Shown here: one piece after another, positions 1 through 10,548 of the stretch
Numbering within the stretch: the stretch's first letter is position 1
Layout: each line of letters begins with the position of its first letter
Origin: Powellomyces hirtus
Taxonomy: Eukaryota; Chytridiomycota; Chytridiomycetes; Spizellomycetales; Powellomycetaceae
DNA: 64,000 bases
Direction of reading: 5' to 3'
NCBI GenBank assembly: GCA_025526995.1
Contig: JAHLKG010000026.1
Span: forward strand, 30,001 to 94,000
Made by a program: the position numbers and the translations under genes
Notes under the pieces: model-generated
The model's database searches: none
Told to the model about the DNA's origin: nothing
What the model saw: the letters and a program-made list of their open reading frames with translations, nothing else

Positions 1-160
1 TTTATCATTAGGTCCACTTCCACATGGGCTTGAGGTGGAGGAACGCGGATTCCTGATAGCACATGTGGTCAGCCACACGGTAGCACTGGCTGCCCGGTCT
101 GCCCCCCGCCCCAAACGGCGTCCTCGCAGCTGACTTCTGGCCTGGCATTGTCGAGGAAAG

Positions 161-1577
161 ATGCCTGCGAAAGGTTACCACCCTGCACCAACCAATAGTC
201 TCGACTCCAGAAATGAACCACAGGAACCAAGGCGGCATGTCGTTGCTCTCTCCGTCATTTTCTTCATGGTCACGTCCATAGGTGAGAATCGCGCCTCACC
301 GAACCTCAAAGCAATACTCATGTCTGACCCTTCGCATTATATCAGCGATGTTGATGGCCAATAAGGTGGTGCTTCTGGAAGTGGCACTACCTGTGACGAT
401 TCTATGGGCCCAGATCGTAGTGTCCATTGTATTGATGCATCTGGGAGCTGTGTGCAAGCTCTTCACTATACCCAAAATCGACACACGGATATGTGTCAAG
501 CTGTGGCCGTTAACGGCTATAAATGTCGTCGGACTGGTATTCAATACATATACGCTCCACTTGGGCGATGCCAGCTTTTATCAGGTGAAGATGATAGGAT
601 TTGGATGTATTGATCTACGGCTCAACTGATATCCAACTTTTGTCTTGTAGATCGCTCGGGGCATGGTGCTCCCCTTGACTGTTCTGCTTTCATGGTTCTA
701 CTTCGCCCGTCCGTCAAACATGGTCCTTCTCTCATCCAGCATAGTCGCCATCGGTAAGCAGTAATCCGAGCCCTGTAGCACGATGTCAGATCGCACCATT
801 GACGGAGCATGCAGACCTGACCAAATAGGCTATGCTCTCGGCGCCTTCCTGGACAGTTCCGCCGCTCACATCCCCGCCTCCGCCCTCATGTTCGGCGCGT
901 TCTCATCAATCACCACAGCTGCACACGTCATCATCATCAAAAAAGCGATGGTGCATACCGGAGGTCGAACAATGGAATTAGTCTATTACAACAATGTGCT
1001 CTCTGCTGCATGTTTTCCGGTCATTATTGTGCTGAGCGGGGAGGCGGCAAAATGTTTGGAGTATTTGAGAGAACACAACCCACCAGAGAAGACAGTGGGT
1101 GGGAATACGAAGGAGGATGTGGATGTGCGAACGTTTGTGTATGGATGTCTGTTAACGGTGGGTTATATACTACTGTCCCCTTTTATTATCTAACCCATCG
1201 ACCAATGTCTGTCGCATGTCACTTTCTCCAAAAGGGCATACTCGGATTTCTTTTGAACGTAGCCAGCTTTCTGCAAATCAAAATCACATCTCCTGTGACC
1301 CACTCCGTTTCGGCTGCCGCGCGGGGAGTGTAAGTAGCGCGTCATATTTCTCTCCTTTGACGTAGCGTTGCCCATGTCTGACATCGCAAATAGTTTGCAA
1401 ACGTTCATAGCCGTATGGCTATTCGATGAAATCGTCACGTCTGCTCGTGCTGGGTCTATTCTCGTCATTACAGCCGGATCCGCCCTGTACACCATTGTCA
1501 AGCATAACGACGGCGCCGCTGCAAGACAAAAGAAGCTGGACCGCGTTTCTGCTATTAGTCCGCGAGATTCAGTGTGA
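161..1577 (+). CDS. Nucleotide-sugar transporter, GDP-fucose transporter-like (SLC35C / TPT family)
   Basis: Six exons (161-281, 346-584, 651-753, 829-1157, 1235-1329, 1394-1577) join in phase to 356 aa, close to the usual 350-370 aa of SLC35C carriers. The product is a multi-pass membrane protein expected to exchange a nucleotide sugar for the monophosphate across the Golgi membrane. Family signatures are the hydrophobic start ending in a NK pair, FYQIARGMVLPLTVLLSW, ELVYYNN in the middle, and SPVTHSVSAAARGVL near the C-terminus; the last is very like the GDP-fucose transporter motif. The ATG at 161 is chosen because it opens directly into the first membrane segment. GDP-fucose as substrate is an inference from the SPVTH region; another GDP- or UDP-sugar is possible. 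Confidence 0.85.
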
Positions 1578-1743
1578 GACAGATCCAGTCCCCATTCACA
1601 CAACGCCGGTGTCCTATCATCTTCCTCCTTCCCCGCCCTGAAACTGACAAAATCGAGTTACATTCGATGCATGTAATTTTGCTCCCTTCAATTATCTACA
1701 TAAACAGACTGTCCTCTAGAGCGCGGTTGCCAGGCGAGGGTGC

Positions 1744-2506
1744 TCACTTTCTATCCTGCTTCATGCCCATCCCGACCTTCCATTTCCCCTTCCCAAACTC
1801 GTCCCCCTTGACTTTCGCAGCCGTCCCAAGAGCCGCATTTTCCTTTTCCCACTTGATATCCGCCCAATACTGCTCCAAAGCTGCCTCTATATGAAATTCG
1901 TTTTGCCGCATGTAGGACCACGCCTCGTCACTGTCTGTACATTTCGATACGATCTGGAATCGCTTCACCAGGCGCTTCTCTTCGTCCCCCGGATCAGCCG
2001 TCGGAGACAACGACTTTGGGGCGAATGGAATGAGGAGCGTACTGCGTGCAAAGATGTCGTCGAAGAATAAAGAGTTGGCTCGCCGAATTGCATCTAGCTG
2101 TATGGATTGGGCACCCGCATTAGCCGCGCACTGTACTCCATATCCTTGGTTTCCTCAAACGTACCGGAACGCCGTATTTCAATGATAGGCCTGGTAACGT
2201 GTCAGTGACGGTCACATAGTGCGTTACCATCTAAATCAAGATAGCGAGCAGGTCAGCCACGGCTACCGCTCCAAGAAATCTCCCTTAAGGCATCTCTTTG
2301 CCTACCTTCGGCTTGTCGTCCCCCGGTTTCTCATTACCTCCCTTTTCATCTGTCGAAGCGCCCTGAAACCCATGTCCGTCGTATCCCGGTAGCTCACTGG
2401 GTGGCGGAGGGAGATCGGAAGATGCCTGAGAGGTCCCAGCTGCTGGAAGAAGGGTGTATGGTGGAGGGAATGCCCCGCATGGCGAATGTTGAGTTGTGGA
2501 GTCCAT
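1744..2506 (-). CDS. LysM-domain protein with C-terminal UBA-like helices
   Basis: Three exons on the minus strand (2306-2506, 2165-2230, 1744-2097) give 206 aa. Residues 1-67 are Pro/Ser-rich and disordered with no signal peptide. Residues about 68-112 form one LysM module: VTDTLPGLSLKYGVP, then AIRRANSLFFDD, then a segment ending in TLLIP, matching intracellular LYSMD-type LysM domains. The C-terminal part (WSYMRQNEFHIEAALEQYW) resembles a UBA-like helical bundle. The lack of a secretion signal argues for a cytosolic or membrane-trafficking role rather than chitin binding outside the cell. The UBA call is tentative. Two ACGCGT boxes lie about 160-180 bp upstream of the start. Confidence 0.75.
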
Positions 2507-2907
2507 TTTACAAGTGGTGTCTTTACTTCAACACCTTGAGGGCCGTAGAATGTGCGTCTTAACCAACAAAAACACTATGATAATAGGCGGCTATGGGACT
2601 TCGTAATATTCGCTGTTCTACATTCAATTCCAAAAACTCCTCGGAAAAAAGTGTCCAAGTTAACGCGTTTGTCATGTTGACGCGTTTTGTCATATATGTG
2701 GCGTAGCAAACTCCGCTGTTGCGCTATTTTTACGCTCATGCACATCTCGCAACCAAATTCCTTCCGCTCGTTCCAGTACCAACTTCCAAATATTCGCGTT
2801 CTTTCAACAGTCTTTAGCTCTATGTCTATCTTGGTTAAAGTGCCTTTGGAGTCCTTTGCTGTGTTTCGGCGCTTTCAGCAGATGAAAGGCGTCTTTTGAC
2901 AGGTCTT
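2507..2907. other. Intergenic, promoter side of the LysM gene
   Basis: No convincing gene. Two ACGCGT hexamers start near 2662 and 2680; in yeast such MCB boxes bind the G1/S factor MBF. Function here is unproven. Confidence 0.4.
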
Positions 2908-3408
2908 TCAGCCAAATGTGCCTTCGATCAGATCAAAGAATTCTGAATCTTTGACGGTTTCTTTCAGATACTTCTGTCTGATGTCATCGAAATGGTCTCT
3001 CAATGTATATTCGGCAATGCATCCACACTGCCTCTCACTTTCGATATACGTACCAGACGATTTGGGACTTCCCCTTTTGCTCGCATTGGACCCGACGTCC
3101 TCTTCGATAGGAAACTCTTTGAGGGTTCTGAACACTACTTTCGTCATATGGTTCATTATTTACTGTCTTTCTATCCACGAACTTAGACTCCGTGTCAAGT
3201 CCTAAAGAGCCGTGCTCGTACATAAAGGACGCCTCGCCCCAACTTCTCCATGCCATTTTGTACGATATCCCCCTTCTTGATTTTTGGTGCTACTTTTCTC
3301 CAGAAACCATTTGAAAATTCTGCGAAAAAATGCAATAATTCTCTCTCGCAGTACTCCCTGCTGAGAACGTTTGAGCACCTCAAGCCACATTGCAACTTTG
3401 TTTAACAA
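2908..3408 (-). pseudogene. Possible decayed coding segment, unknown product
   Basis: Three overlapping minus-strand frames look protein-like in succession: an Arg/Phe-rich stretch near 3400-3240, an acidic stretch near 3240-3130, and a C-terminal part near 3115-2908 containing YTLRDHFDDIRQKYLKETV and ending in a stop at 2908. No splice signals join them cleanly, so either small frameshifts broke an older gene or the resemblance is chance. No family was recognised. No clear start codon and no intact full-length frame could be assembled. Confidence 0.22.
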
Positions 3409-3507
3409 CTGATTGAAATAGTACGCTGTCTATCCAGTCCTGAGCTCGAAGTTTTGCAGACGTTTGAACAGCTACATTCCATTTGCTGCTGATTCTCTCC
3501 AGCGCCG

Positions 3508-6500
3508 ATGGCGGAACGCGGCGAGATCCATCGTGCGGTTAAGTTCCTCTTCTGGTTCTGGCTAATCAATGGTTCGCGCCAGCATATTCTGAAGGCTTCC
3601 GAGCCCATTACAGTCAATCTAACCTGTATGCTCAACCTCTAGCCGTATCCCCCGTCAATGTTGATGTCTTCTCGCAAGACAATTATCAGGGAACACAGGT
3701 TGCCCTCAGCAATTACGTGAACTATACCAGCACTAGCGATGTCCTGTCATCCATCCGCGTGCCTGCGAACCTGGCGGCACTGTTTTTCCAGTCTCTCTCG
3801 TCGGGGGTTGCGTCCGCATTCTACGAGGACGTTTCGGCGATCAACTCCAGCATCACTGGGTTTGGGAATACAGCCTGGTCGGCCCGGGTGGTTGACTGTA
3901 TGTACTTGTATTTTGTGTTTGACGCTAGGGTTGCGGCAAGCGTCCTCTCATGTTTTGTTGAATGCACTGGTGTAAAAATGGCTAATCCGTGATCATATTT
4001 CTTGCGCAGCAAGATGCAACCCTCCTTGTACATCCAAAGGGGTATGCACCGCAACCGGCTGCTCGTGCCAGACAGGTTACACTGGAACGCAATGTGAAGA
4101 ATGTACTGCGGGCCGCTACGGCCCGAACTGCCTCGAATGCAACTGCGGATCGCGCGGGACCTGCAATAGCGGGATCCACGGCAATGGGACTTGCGACTGC
4201 GCGATTGGATGGATGACTGGTCCTGGTTCCAGCAGCGCGTGCAATGTCTGTGCCCCGGGTCACTATGGAAGTGCCTGTAAAGGTAAAAACAAAGGCAGCA
4301 GATTACTTTTGATTGCAATATTTTTGTTCAATCGGTCTAATTCTCCACGTTTTTCGTCAGCCTGCACCGGATGCGGAGGCAAAGGCAAATGCGACACTGC
4401 AACGGGAAACTGCTACTGCCAGTTCGGATACGGAACTGGGGCAGACGGCGTTCTCTGCGGCAGCTGTGCAACTGGATTCTACAGAGATACCGCTGGCGCT
4501 TGTGTCTGTAAGTGAAAGGAAAATGGGACCTACCGTCCCAAACTGTGTATCCAAATATCACCGTTGGCTAATTTCACCTCTGTCGCTTGTAGCCTGTGGG
4601 CGTGGTTGTTCTACCTGCAGAGCTGGCGATGGAGCATGTCAAACATGCACCCTTCCAAGTCTCATGGTCAATGCCACCAACCCCTTGGAATGCGTACGCA
4701 GAAATGACACTGAAGCCACGAACAATCACCAAACGTGCGTGAGCCTATTAGCGGGGGGGACGGCGAAGAACGTTTGGTGGACTGGGACGTACGGCCCCAC
4801 GAATAATATCCGGACCACCGATTGCAGAAGTAGGTTTGACAGGTTTCTGGCTGTGGATGCCAAGATTCAGAAGGAGGGCGTTCGGAAAAATTTGGCATTG
4901 TATGTGAAACTGATGTCTTCTTCAAATTGCCAGAGGTGAACCTCTTCTGTAAAGAAGCACGAGACGGCCTCAAATGCGAGCTATGCGACCTTGATCGGGC
5001 CCCAACTGTCGGCGGCATAACGGCATGTGCGACTGTCCCGGATCCTTATGGCGCGTGCATACATCCCGCGGTCGGCGGGAGTGGGTCTCTTCTTGGCTGG
5101 CCAGGCGGGAACGTGAGCGTGTGGAATGCAGAACGGAATTGGTGTGATAGTAAGTTGTCAAACAATTCTGCACTCTACTCGTGTTTTCTTTGCAGTGGCT
5201 TTCTCGTTGACGTTGATTGTTTCTCAATTCTGCACTGTCCAGCTTGCCCCGTAAATTGCGCCAATTGCCAAAATCTGCATCCCAACATCCGGCCGGGTAG
5301 CGTTGGAGTCTACGATCCAGTCACATGGGAATACAACAATCAGCGGTCGAATCTTCAGTGTCTTGTCTGTTTGCCAGGCTTCAATTTAGTGAACAATCAG
5401 TGCGTGTACGCGGGATGCTCGGGTGCCACGTACGACGACGGGTCGAGAAACTGTATTCGTAAGTGGACAACAAAAGTGATCACGACCCCAAAAGCGCCGT
5501 ATCTGTATCTGACATGATGCTGTCCTGCTTTGTTACAATGCAGCGTGCCATTCTACTTGCTCGTCATGCAACGGCCCCTACGCCAGCAACTGTACAGCCT
5601 GCGCAAATGGAGCGACATTGACAAACGGGCTTTGCACGCCACCGTTCAGCTGTCCCTCCGGGCAATACCCGGATGTGACGAACACAAAGTGCTTAGGTAG
5701 GTTATCACCCGTACCCTGTGTGTATCACGTTGACTGATTGCTAAATGTTTGCCTCTGTGAACCAAAGGCTGTCACCCGGACTGCAACCAATGCACTGGAT
5801 CTGCCTTCAATCAATGCGCGTCGTGCGCCAGTCCGTTGGCACTGTCCGGAACACAATGCGTCACGGTCTGTCCTGCTGGTCAATACATAGATGCCAGCAG
5901 AACTTGTCAACGTAAGTTCCACAAACCTGGTGCGATTACGCAAAACGAAGTATGAGATGACTTACAAACATGTTTTGCATATCAAGCGTGCGACGTGTCG
6001 TGCTCAACCTGTAACGGGCTCAACTCATGCTTCAAATGCGCGGCGGGCTATCAACTTTGGCAAAACACATGTCCTGCCAACTGCGTCAGCCCCAAGCTCT
6101 TCAACACAAACACGGGAGTCTGCGACTGCCCGGGGAACAAGGTTGTCGACGGAAACGGGACATGCAGTTGCCCGACAGGGACGGAGTCGGATGCCGGTGG
6201 CAGCGACAACTGCGTCTGCGAGGCGGACAAAGTCCCCGCTGCAGTCGGAAACACGTGTGAGTGCGCGTCGGGGCGGTATCTGAACGCGACCAATGCGTGC
6301 GTGTGCGATGCAGACAAGGAACCGTCGAGCGGAATGGCCAACAGCGCTTGCGTGTGTCCGAGCGGTACTGAGCTTAGTGGATCCACATGCGTTTGCCAGA
6401 CAGGCTATGTTCCAGCTGCGTCGGGAAACACATGTGTGCTGCCTCCGTCGTCAACTTCGACCGAAGTGACAATGGCCACAGAAACGATGACTACAACCTC

Positions 6501-9500
6501 GTCCGAATCTTCGACGGCTGAATCCGCCACATCGACTACCACGTCGTCAGAAATTCTGACCACAACTACCTCTGAGATGAGTAGCTCGACGGAAACTAGT
6601 ACCTCTACGGAGTCCAGTACTTCCACCAGTGATACTAGCACTTCACCTACCGAGAGCAGCACCTCGTCATCGGCCAGCCCATCCCCTTCTGAGACCAGCA
6701 CCTTTACCACCTCCACCGAGACCAGCTCTTCCTCATCGGAGCCTTCAACAAGTTCCACTAGTACCTCCTCAACAGAAATATCGTTGACATCTAGTAGTAT
6801 CTCTTCAGCGGAACCGTCGACGAGCTCCTTCACCACGAGTTTGGAAACCACGAGCTCGGAAACCACGAGTTCGACCTCAAATACTTTGTCATCGTCGACG
6901 AGCGAACCGGCGTCAACGTCGACATCTTCGTCCCGCATTGAGGTGTATTTGACGCCCAGCCCATCCAGCTCGACTGAAACAAGAACCTCGTCGACGAGCG
7001 AACCGGCGTCAACGCCGACATCTTCGTCCCGCATTGAGGTGTATTTGACGCCCAGCCCATCCAGCTCGACTGAAACGAGAACCTCAATAAGCTCCTCATC
7101 CACATCGGAGTTGATAAGCTTGACAAGCTCGGAAACGACTTCTACTCCCTCGACTACCACCACGTCATGGACGACAGGGCCCGCTGTGTCATCTGCCACT
7201 TCAAGCCCGGAGATGATGTTGTCATTGTCGACCACGAGCACTTCCGTCTCCTCTTCAGCAGAGCCATCTACAACATCCTCATTGGAGCCCAGTTCCTCTC
7301 CCACGACCTCCGCCTCCTTATCATCATTCACATCCTCGTCAAGTTCCTCATCGACTACGGAGTCGTCTCCGGCAGAGCTCTCGACAAGCTCTTCGTCAAC
7401 AACGTCCTCTTCCTCCACGACTCTCTCGTCATCAACGAGCTACTCGTCGAGCACAACTTTTTCATCCGAAATTTCAACCACGCCTCCTCCATCATCTTCA
7501 CCGTACTATGCAAGCTCCACCTCGATTTCGCCTTCCTCGAGTAGAACAAGCACCACTACTTCCACAACCGCCGTTGCGCAATTCATTCCCGGTGCAACGT
7601 CAACTACCTCGCATGCAACAATGACACCGGCGGATACAATCAGTTCCATAGTTGTAGTAGAGCCTACGTCGTCGATGGCAGACAACACTACGGCGATCGA
7701 TGACCCGCGAGCCACGGGAAGCTCAGGATTCCTCACAAACAACGGGACCCCGGCAGCGTGGGTGAAAGCCCACTGGTATGTGCCATCAATCCTCGCATCG
7801 GGAGGGCTAGTGGGTGCCTGTGCAGCATTAGCATGCATGCGGTCCCGCAATCGAAAGAAGCGAGCAGCGGTCACCGACAAACGATTGACAGAATGGGAGG
7901 GTGCCATGGCACAACACCGCGCCGAGCAGCTGGAAGCCCATGGATCGTTGAATGCTCTCGGTGCCGACTTCTTGCGAGGAGGTTTCGGTGCCACCTTGCG
8001 GCACAATGCCAAGCGCCTATCAGCCGTGCTGAAACGTCCCATCTCATTTTTGGGTGGGGGACCGACAGAATCGACTGCCGTACTGGCGGGAGCGGGGGCT
8101 CCATCTGGCGACACAGCTGGCGCAATGGTAAAGGTTGATATAAAAATGTCGGATGATGAGCTGATGATCGCTCAAGCTAATCGACTCGCTGGCAAACATG
8201 CAACGACAATGCAGACGGGAGTTCTGACGAGCGTGGATGAGCTAACGGAACAAGGCGGCCAGTCTACCGAGGAGGACCTGATCCGCTTCTCAATGGCGCC
8301 CGGGGGCGGAGGGGAAAGCAGCCGGGAAGAGAATCTGATACGCTTCTCAATGGCCCCGACTGCGGCTGCAGGTGGCTCGCAAGGGGACCTTATTCGATTC
8401 TCGATGGCTGGATCCCCAAGCCTCGGTGGAAGGAAACCTCAGGCACACATACGGCGATCGAAGAAACGTAAGATAAGCTGTTTGTGATATGATTCATAGC
8501 TGTACTGACAGAGTTCGCTGTCAATGTAGCATTGGCGCGAGACGCGCAAAGGGGGGCTCCGATGACAGACGAAGCAGTCTTGCCACACAGACTGCAACTA
8601 AACTACAATACAGATCTCCGCATCGGTGAAGCGCTTCCCAGTAACAACAAAGAAAAACGGATCTACGCGGGAACACTGGCTAAAGATCAGGGATTCATGC
8701 CTCGCCGAATCGCGATCAAACACGTTTGGCGAAACGCGGCTGAGAACGACACACAAGCTGCAGCGGGCTTCGTACGCGAAGTAACGATCATGGCGGCGCT
8801 TTCAACACACGAGAACGTCACGCGCATAGTTGGGTACTGCACCGTGCCTCGCGTCATTGTCACTGATCTCTATGAAGGCGACCTGGACTTCATTCTCGGT
8901 AACCGCCGGTTCGAGCTTCCGGATAGTCGCGGTCTGAGCATATTATCGGATGTTGCAAAGGCGCTAGCAGGTATATGGGATTGTTCCGTGTCCCATTCTG
9001 CAGAAGGGGTTCCGACATCTCACACTCTTTCTGGCCTTTCACTCAATAGCTACACATGAGCTAGGATTTGCTCACGGGCGTTTAAGACCACGAGCCGTCC
9101 TTCTCGAACGAGTCAAAAACACAGCCCGTGTGTCAGTGCGCACGTCGATTCTGAACTTTGGTGCACAACCGGCCCAGCCTCGAACGTTTTGGCGGGCGCG
9201 TGTCGGAGACTTCAGCGCTTCCCGTCCTGATGGTGCAAATGATAGCAAAGCGCGTTTAGCACCACGTTATGCGGCTCCGGAATGCATCCAGAGCAGCGTG
9301 CAAGTTACATCCGCTGGCGACGTGTATTCGTTCGGAATTCTCGCGTGGCAATGCCTCACACGGCGCATTCCATGGGAAGGACAAGAAGACGGCTACATTG
9401 TATGGAAAGTGTGCGAAGGAGAACGTCTATCCATGGCGGAGATCCCAGTTGGCGATTCGCCCATCCGCAAGACTCTTGTTGAGATCATCGCACGGTGTTG

Positions 9501-9576
9501 CGCCGAGGAGCCGTTTGCGAGACCGACAATGCAGCAGCTGCTCACGGAATTGGAGGCGCTGAGATTCCGCGAGTAA
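3508..9576 (+). CDS. Single-pass receptor with cysteine-rich ectodomain and kinase-like (predicted pseudokinase) domain
   Basis: Twelve exons (3508-3571, 3643-3897, 4010-4282, 4361-4507, 4593-4829, 4934-5149, 5243-5458, 5544-5696, 5768-5911, 5987-8467, 8530-8970, 9050-9576) give 1717 aa; every intron is phase 1. The order is: short signal peptide, beta/gamma-crystallin-like module (VDVFSQDNYQGTQVAL), many EGF/furin-type Cys repeats, Ser/Thr-rich stalk (about 719-1150), one membrane segment with RSRNRKKR stop-transfer (about 1165-1190), a tail with three LIRFSMA motifs, and a TKL-like kinase fold (about 1415-1710). The ATP lysine is present in IAIKHVW. The glycine loop is degenerate, HRDLKPxN is replaced by HGRLRPRA, and DFG by DFS, so catalysis is unlikely. 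The first exon is inferred from a signal-peptide frame plus a GTTCGC donor and a CTAAC branch site. Confidence 0.82.
6892..7083 (+). repeat. In-frame 96-bp tandem duplication in the Ser/Thr stalk
   Basis: Two near-identical 96-bp copies (6892-6987 and 6988-7083) encode 32 residues each, centred on SSSRIEVYLTPSPSSSTETR. The few differences suggest a recent duplication within the receptor gene. Confidence 0.9.
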
Positions 9577-10548
9577 ACTTGCAAAAGTGTCATCATGTAT
9601 TTTTTAGGACTTAAAACAAGTATTTGCCCGCGGCGCTTCGCAGCCTCCCTCACACCTGATAGACACTTGCAATTGGGTCAATTCCATAGGCCCCAAACAA
9701 TAGTAAATGGCGGCAACTGCCCCGAAAAGCTATCTATAATAGCCACTGCTAGACACATTACACATGCAATACACACCGGTACACCATGCTTTCATCAAAA
9801 CTCCTTGATCGAGAGTGCCCACCGCATAGAAATTGTGGATGTCACTCCAGCAGCTTCCTGGCCTCTCAAATGTCAGCCCTTCATGAACCTACCGGCTCAG
9901 ATGCTATACGCCCACTAAAGCCCCTCCCGGCGGTGAACTTTCCCTAGCCCGTGGGTGCTTCAACAAAACACCAGCTACTATTCCTGCGTCTAGTCGCGCG
10001 ACAAAGAATTTGTATAAACTTTGAGCGTCAATGCTCAGCGTGCAAGCCTATCCAGTCCTCAGATCGATATCTGCGAGAACAAAGGAGGTGCAGCAGCTCA
10101 TTGAAAGCTCCTCAACCGTTGACTTCCCTGGCGAACGAGCATTCCACCGCCGCACACCGTTTTCTGGTAAAAACTCAAAACCAAGTCCAAAGCAGGATCA
10201 AGACCAGCAATTTGAAAGTTTCACAGACAGCGCTGCCGGCACTCCACACCTTTCATGGCTTGTCAACCGCACGTGCGACATGCCGCTTCGAAATGCCTAC
10301 TGCCAGTGTATGAAAGCAAACAACTTTGGGTGTCGTTTTTCGCTGTGACAAAGTGACACGCACGCGTCTCTCGCATGCTTCGTGCTCTTCTCGCGTTGGG
10401 TTTCTGCTCCTCTACAAACAACCAACAAACAAGGGAAGCATTGAAATGGTTGCTACGTTTTGAAGTCGACCTCCAACTGCGGTCATTGCCCGGCGGGTGC
10501 TGGTGAAACAGTGGTTTGCGCTCGCTTTCCGTTTCAGTTGCTTTAGCC
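9577..10548. other. Intergenic between receptor and FAM135-like gene
   Basis: No supported gene. Short open frames lack codon bias and recognisable motifs. The right part is the presumed promoter of the FAM135-like gene. Confidence 0.5.

Noticed and set aside
6405..7418. Long acidic minus-strand open frame (337 aa)
   Set aside because: It is the antisense of the Ser/Thr-rich stalk of the receptor; TCG/TCC codons read backwards give Asp/Glu/Val-rich frames without stops.
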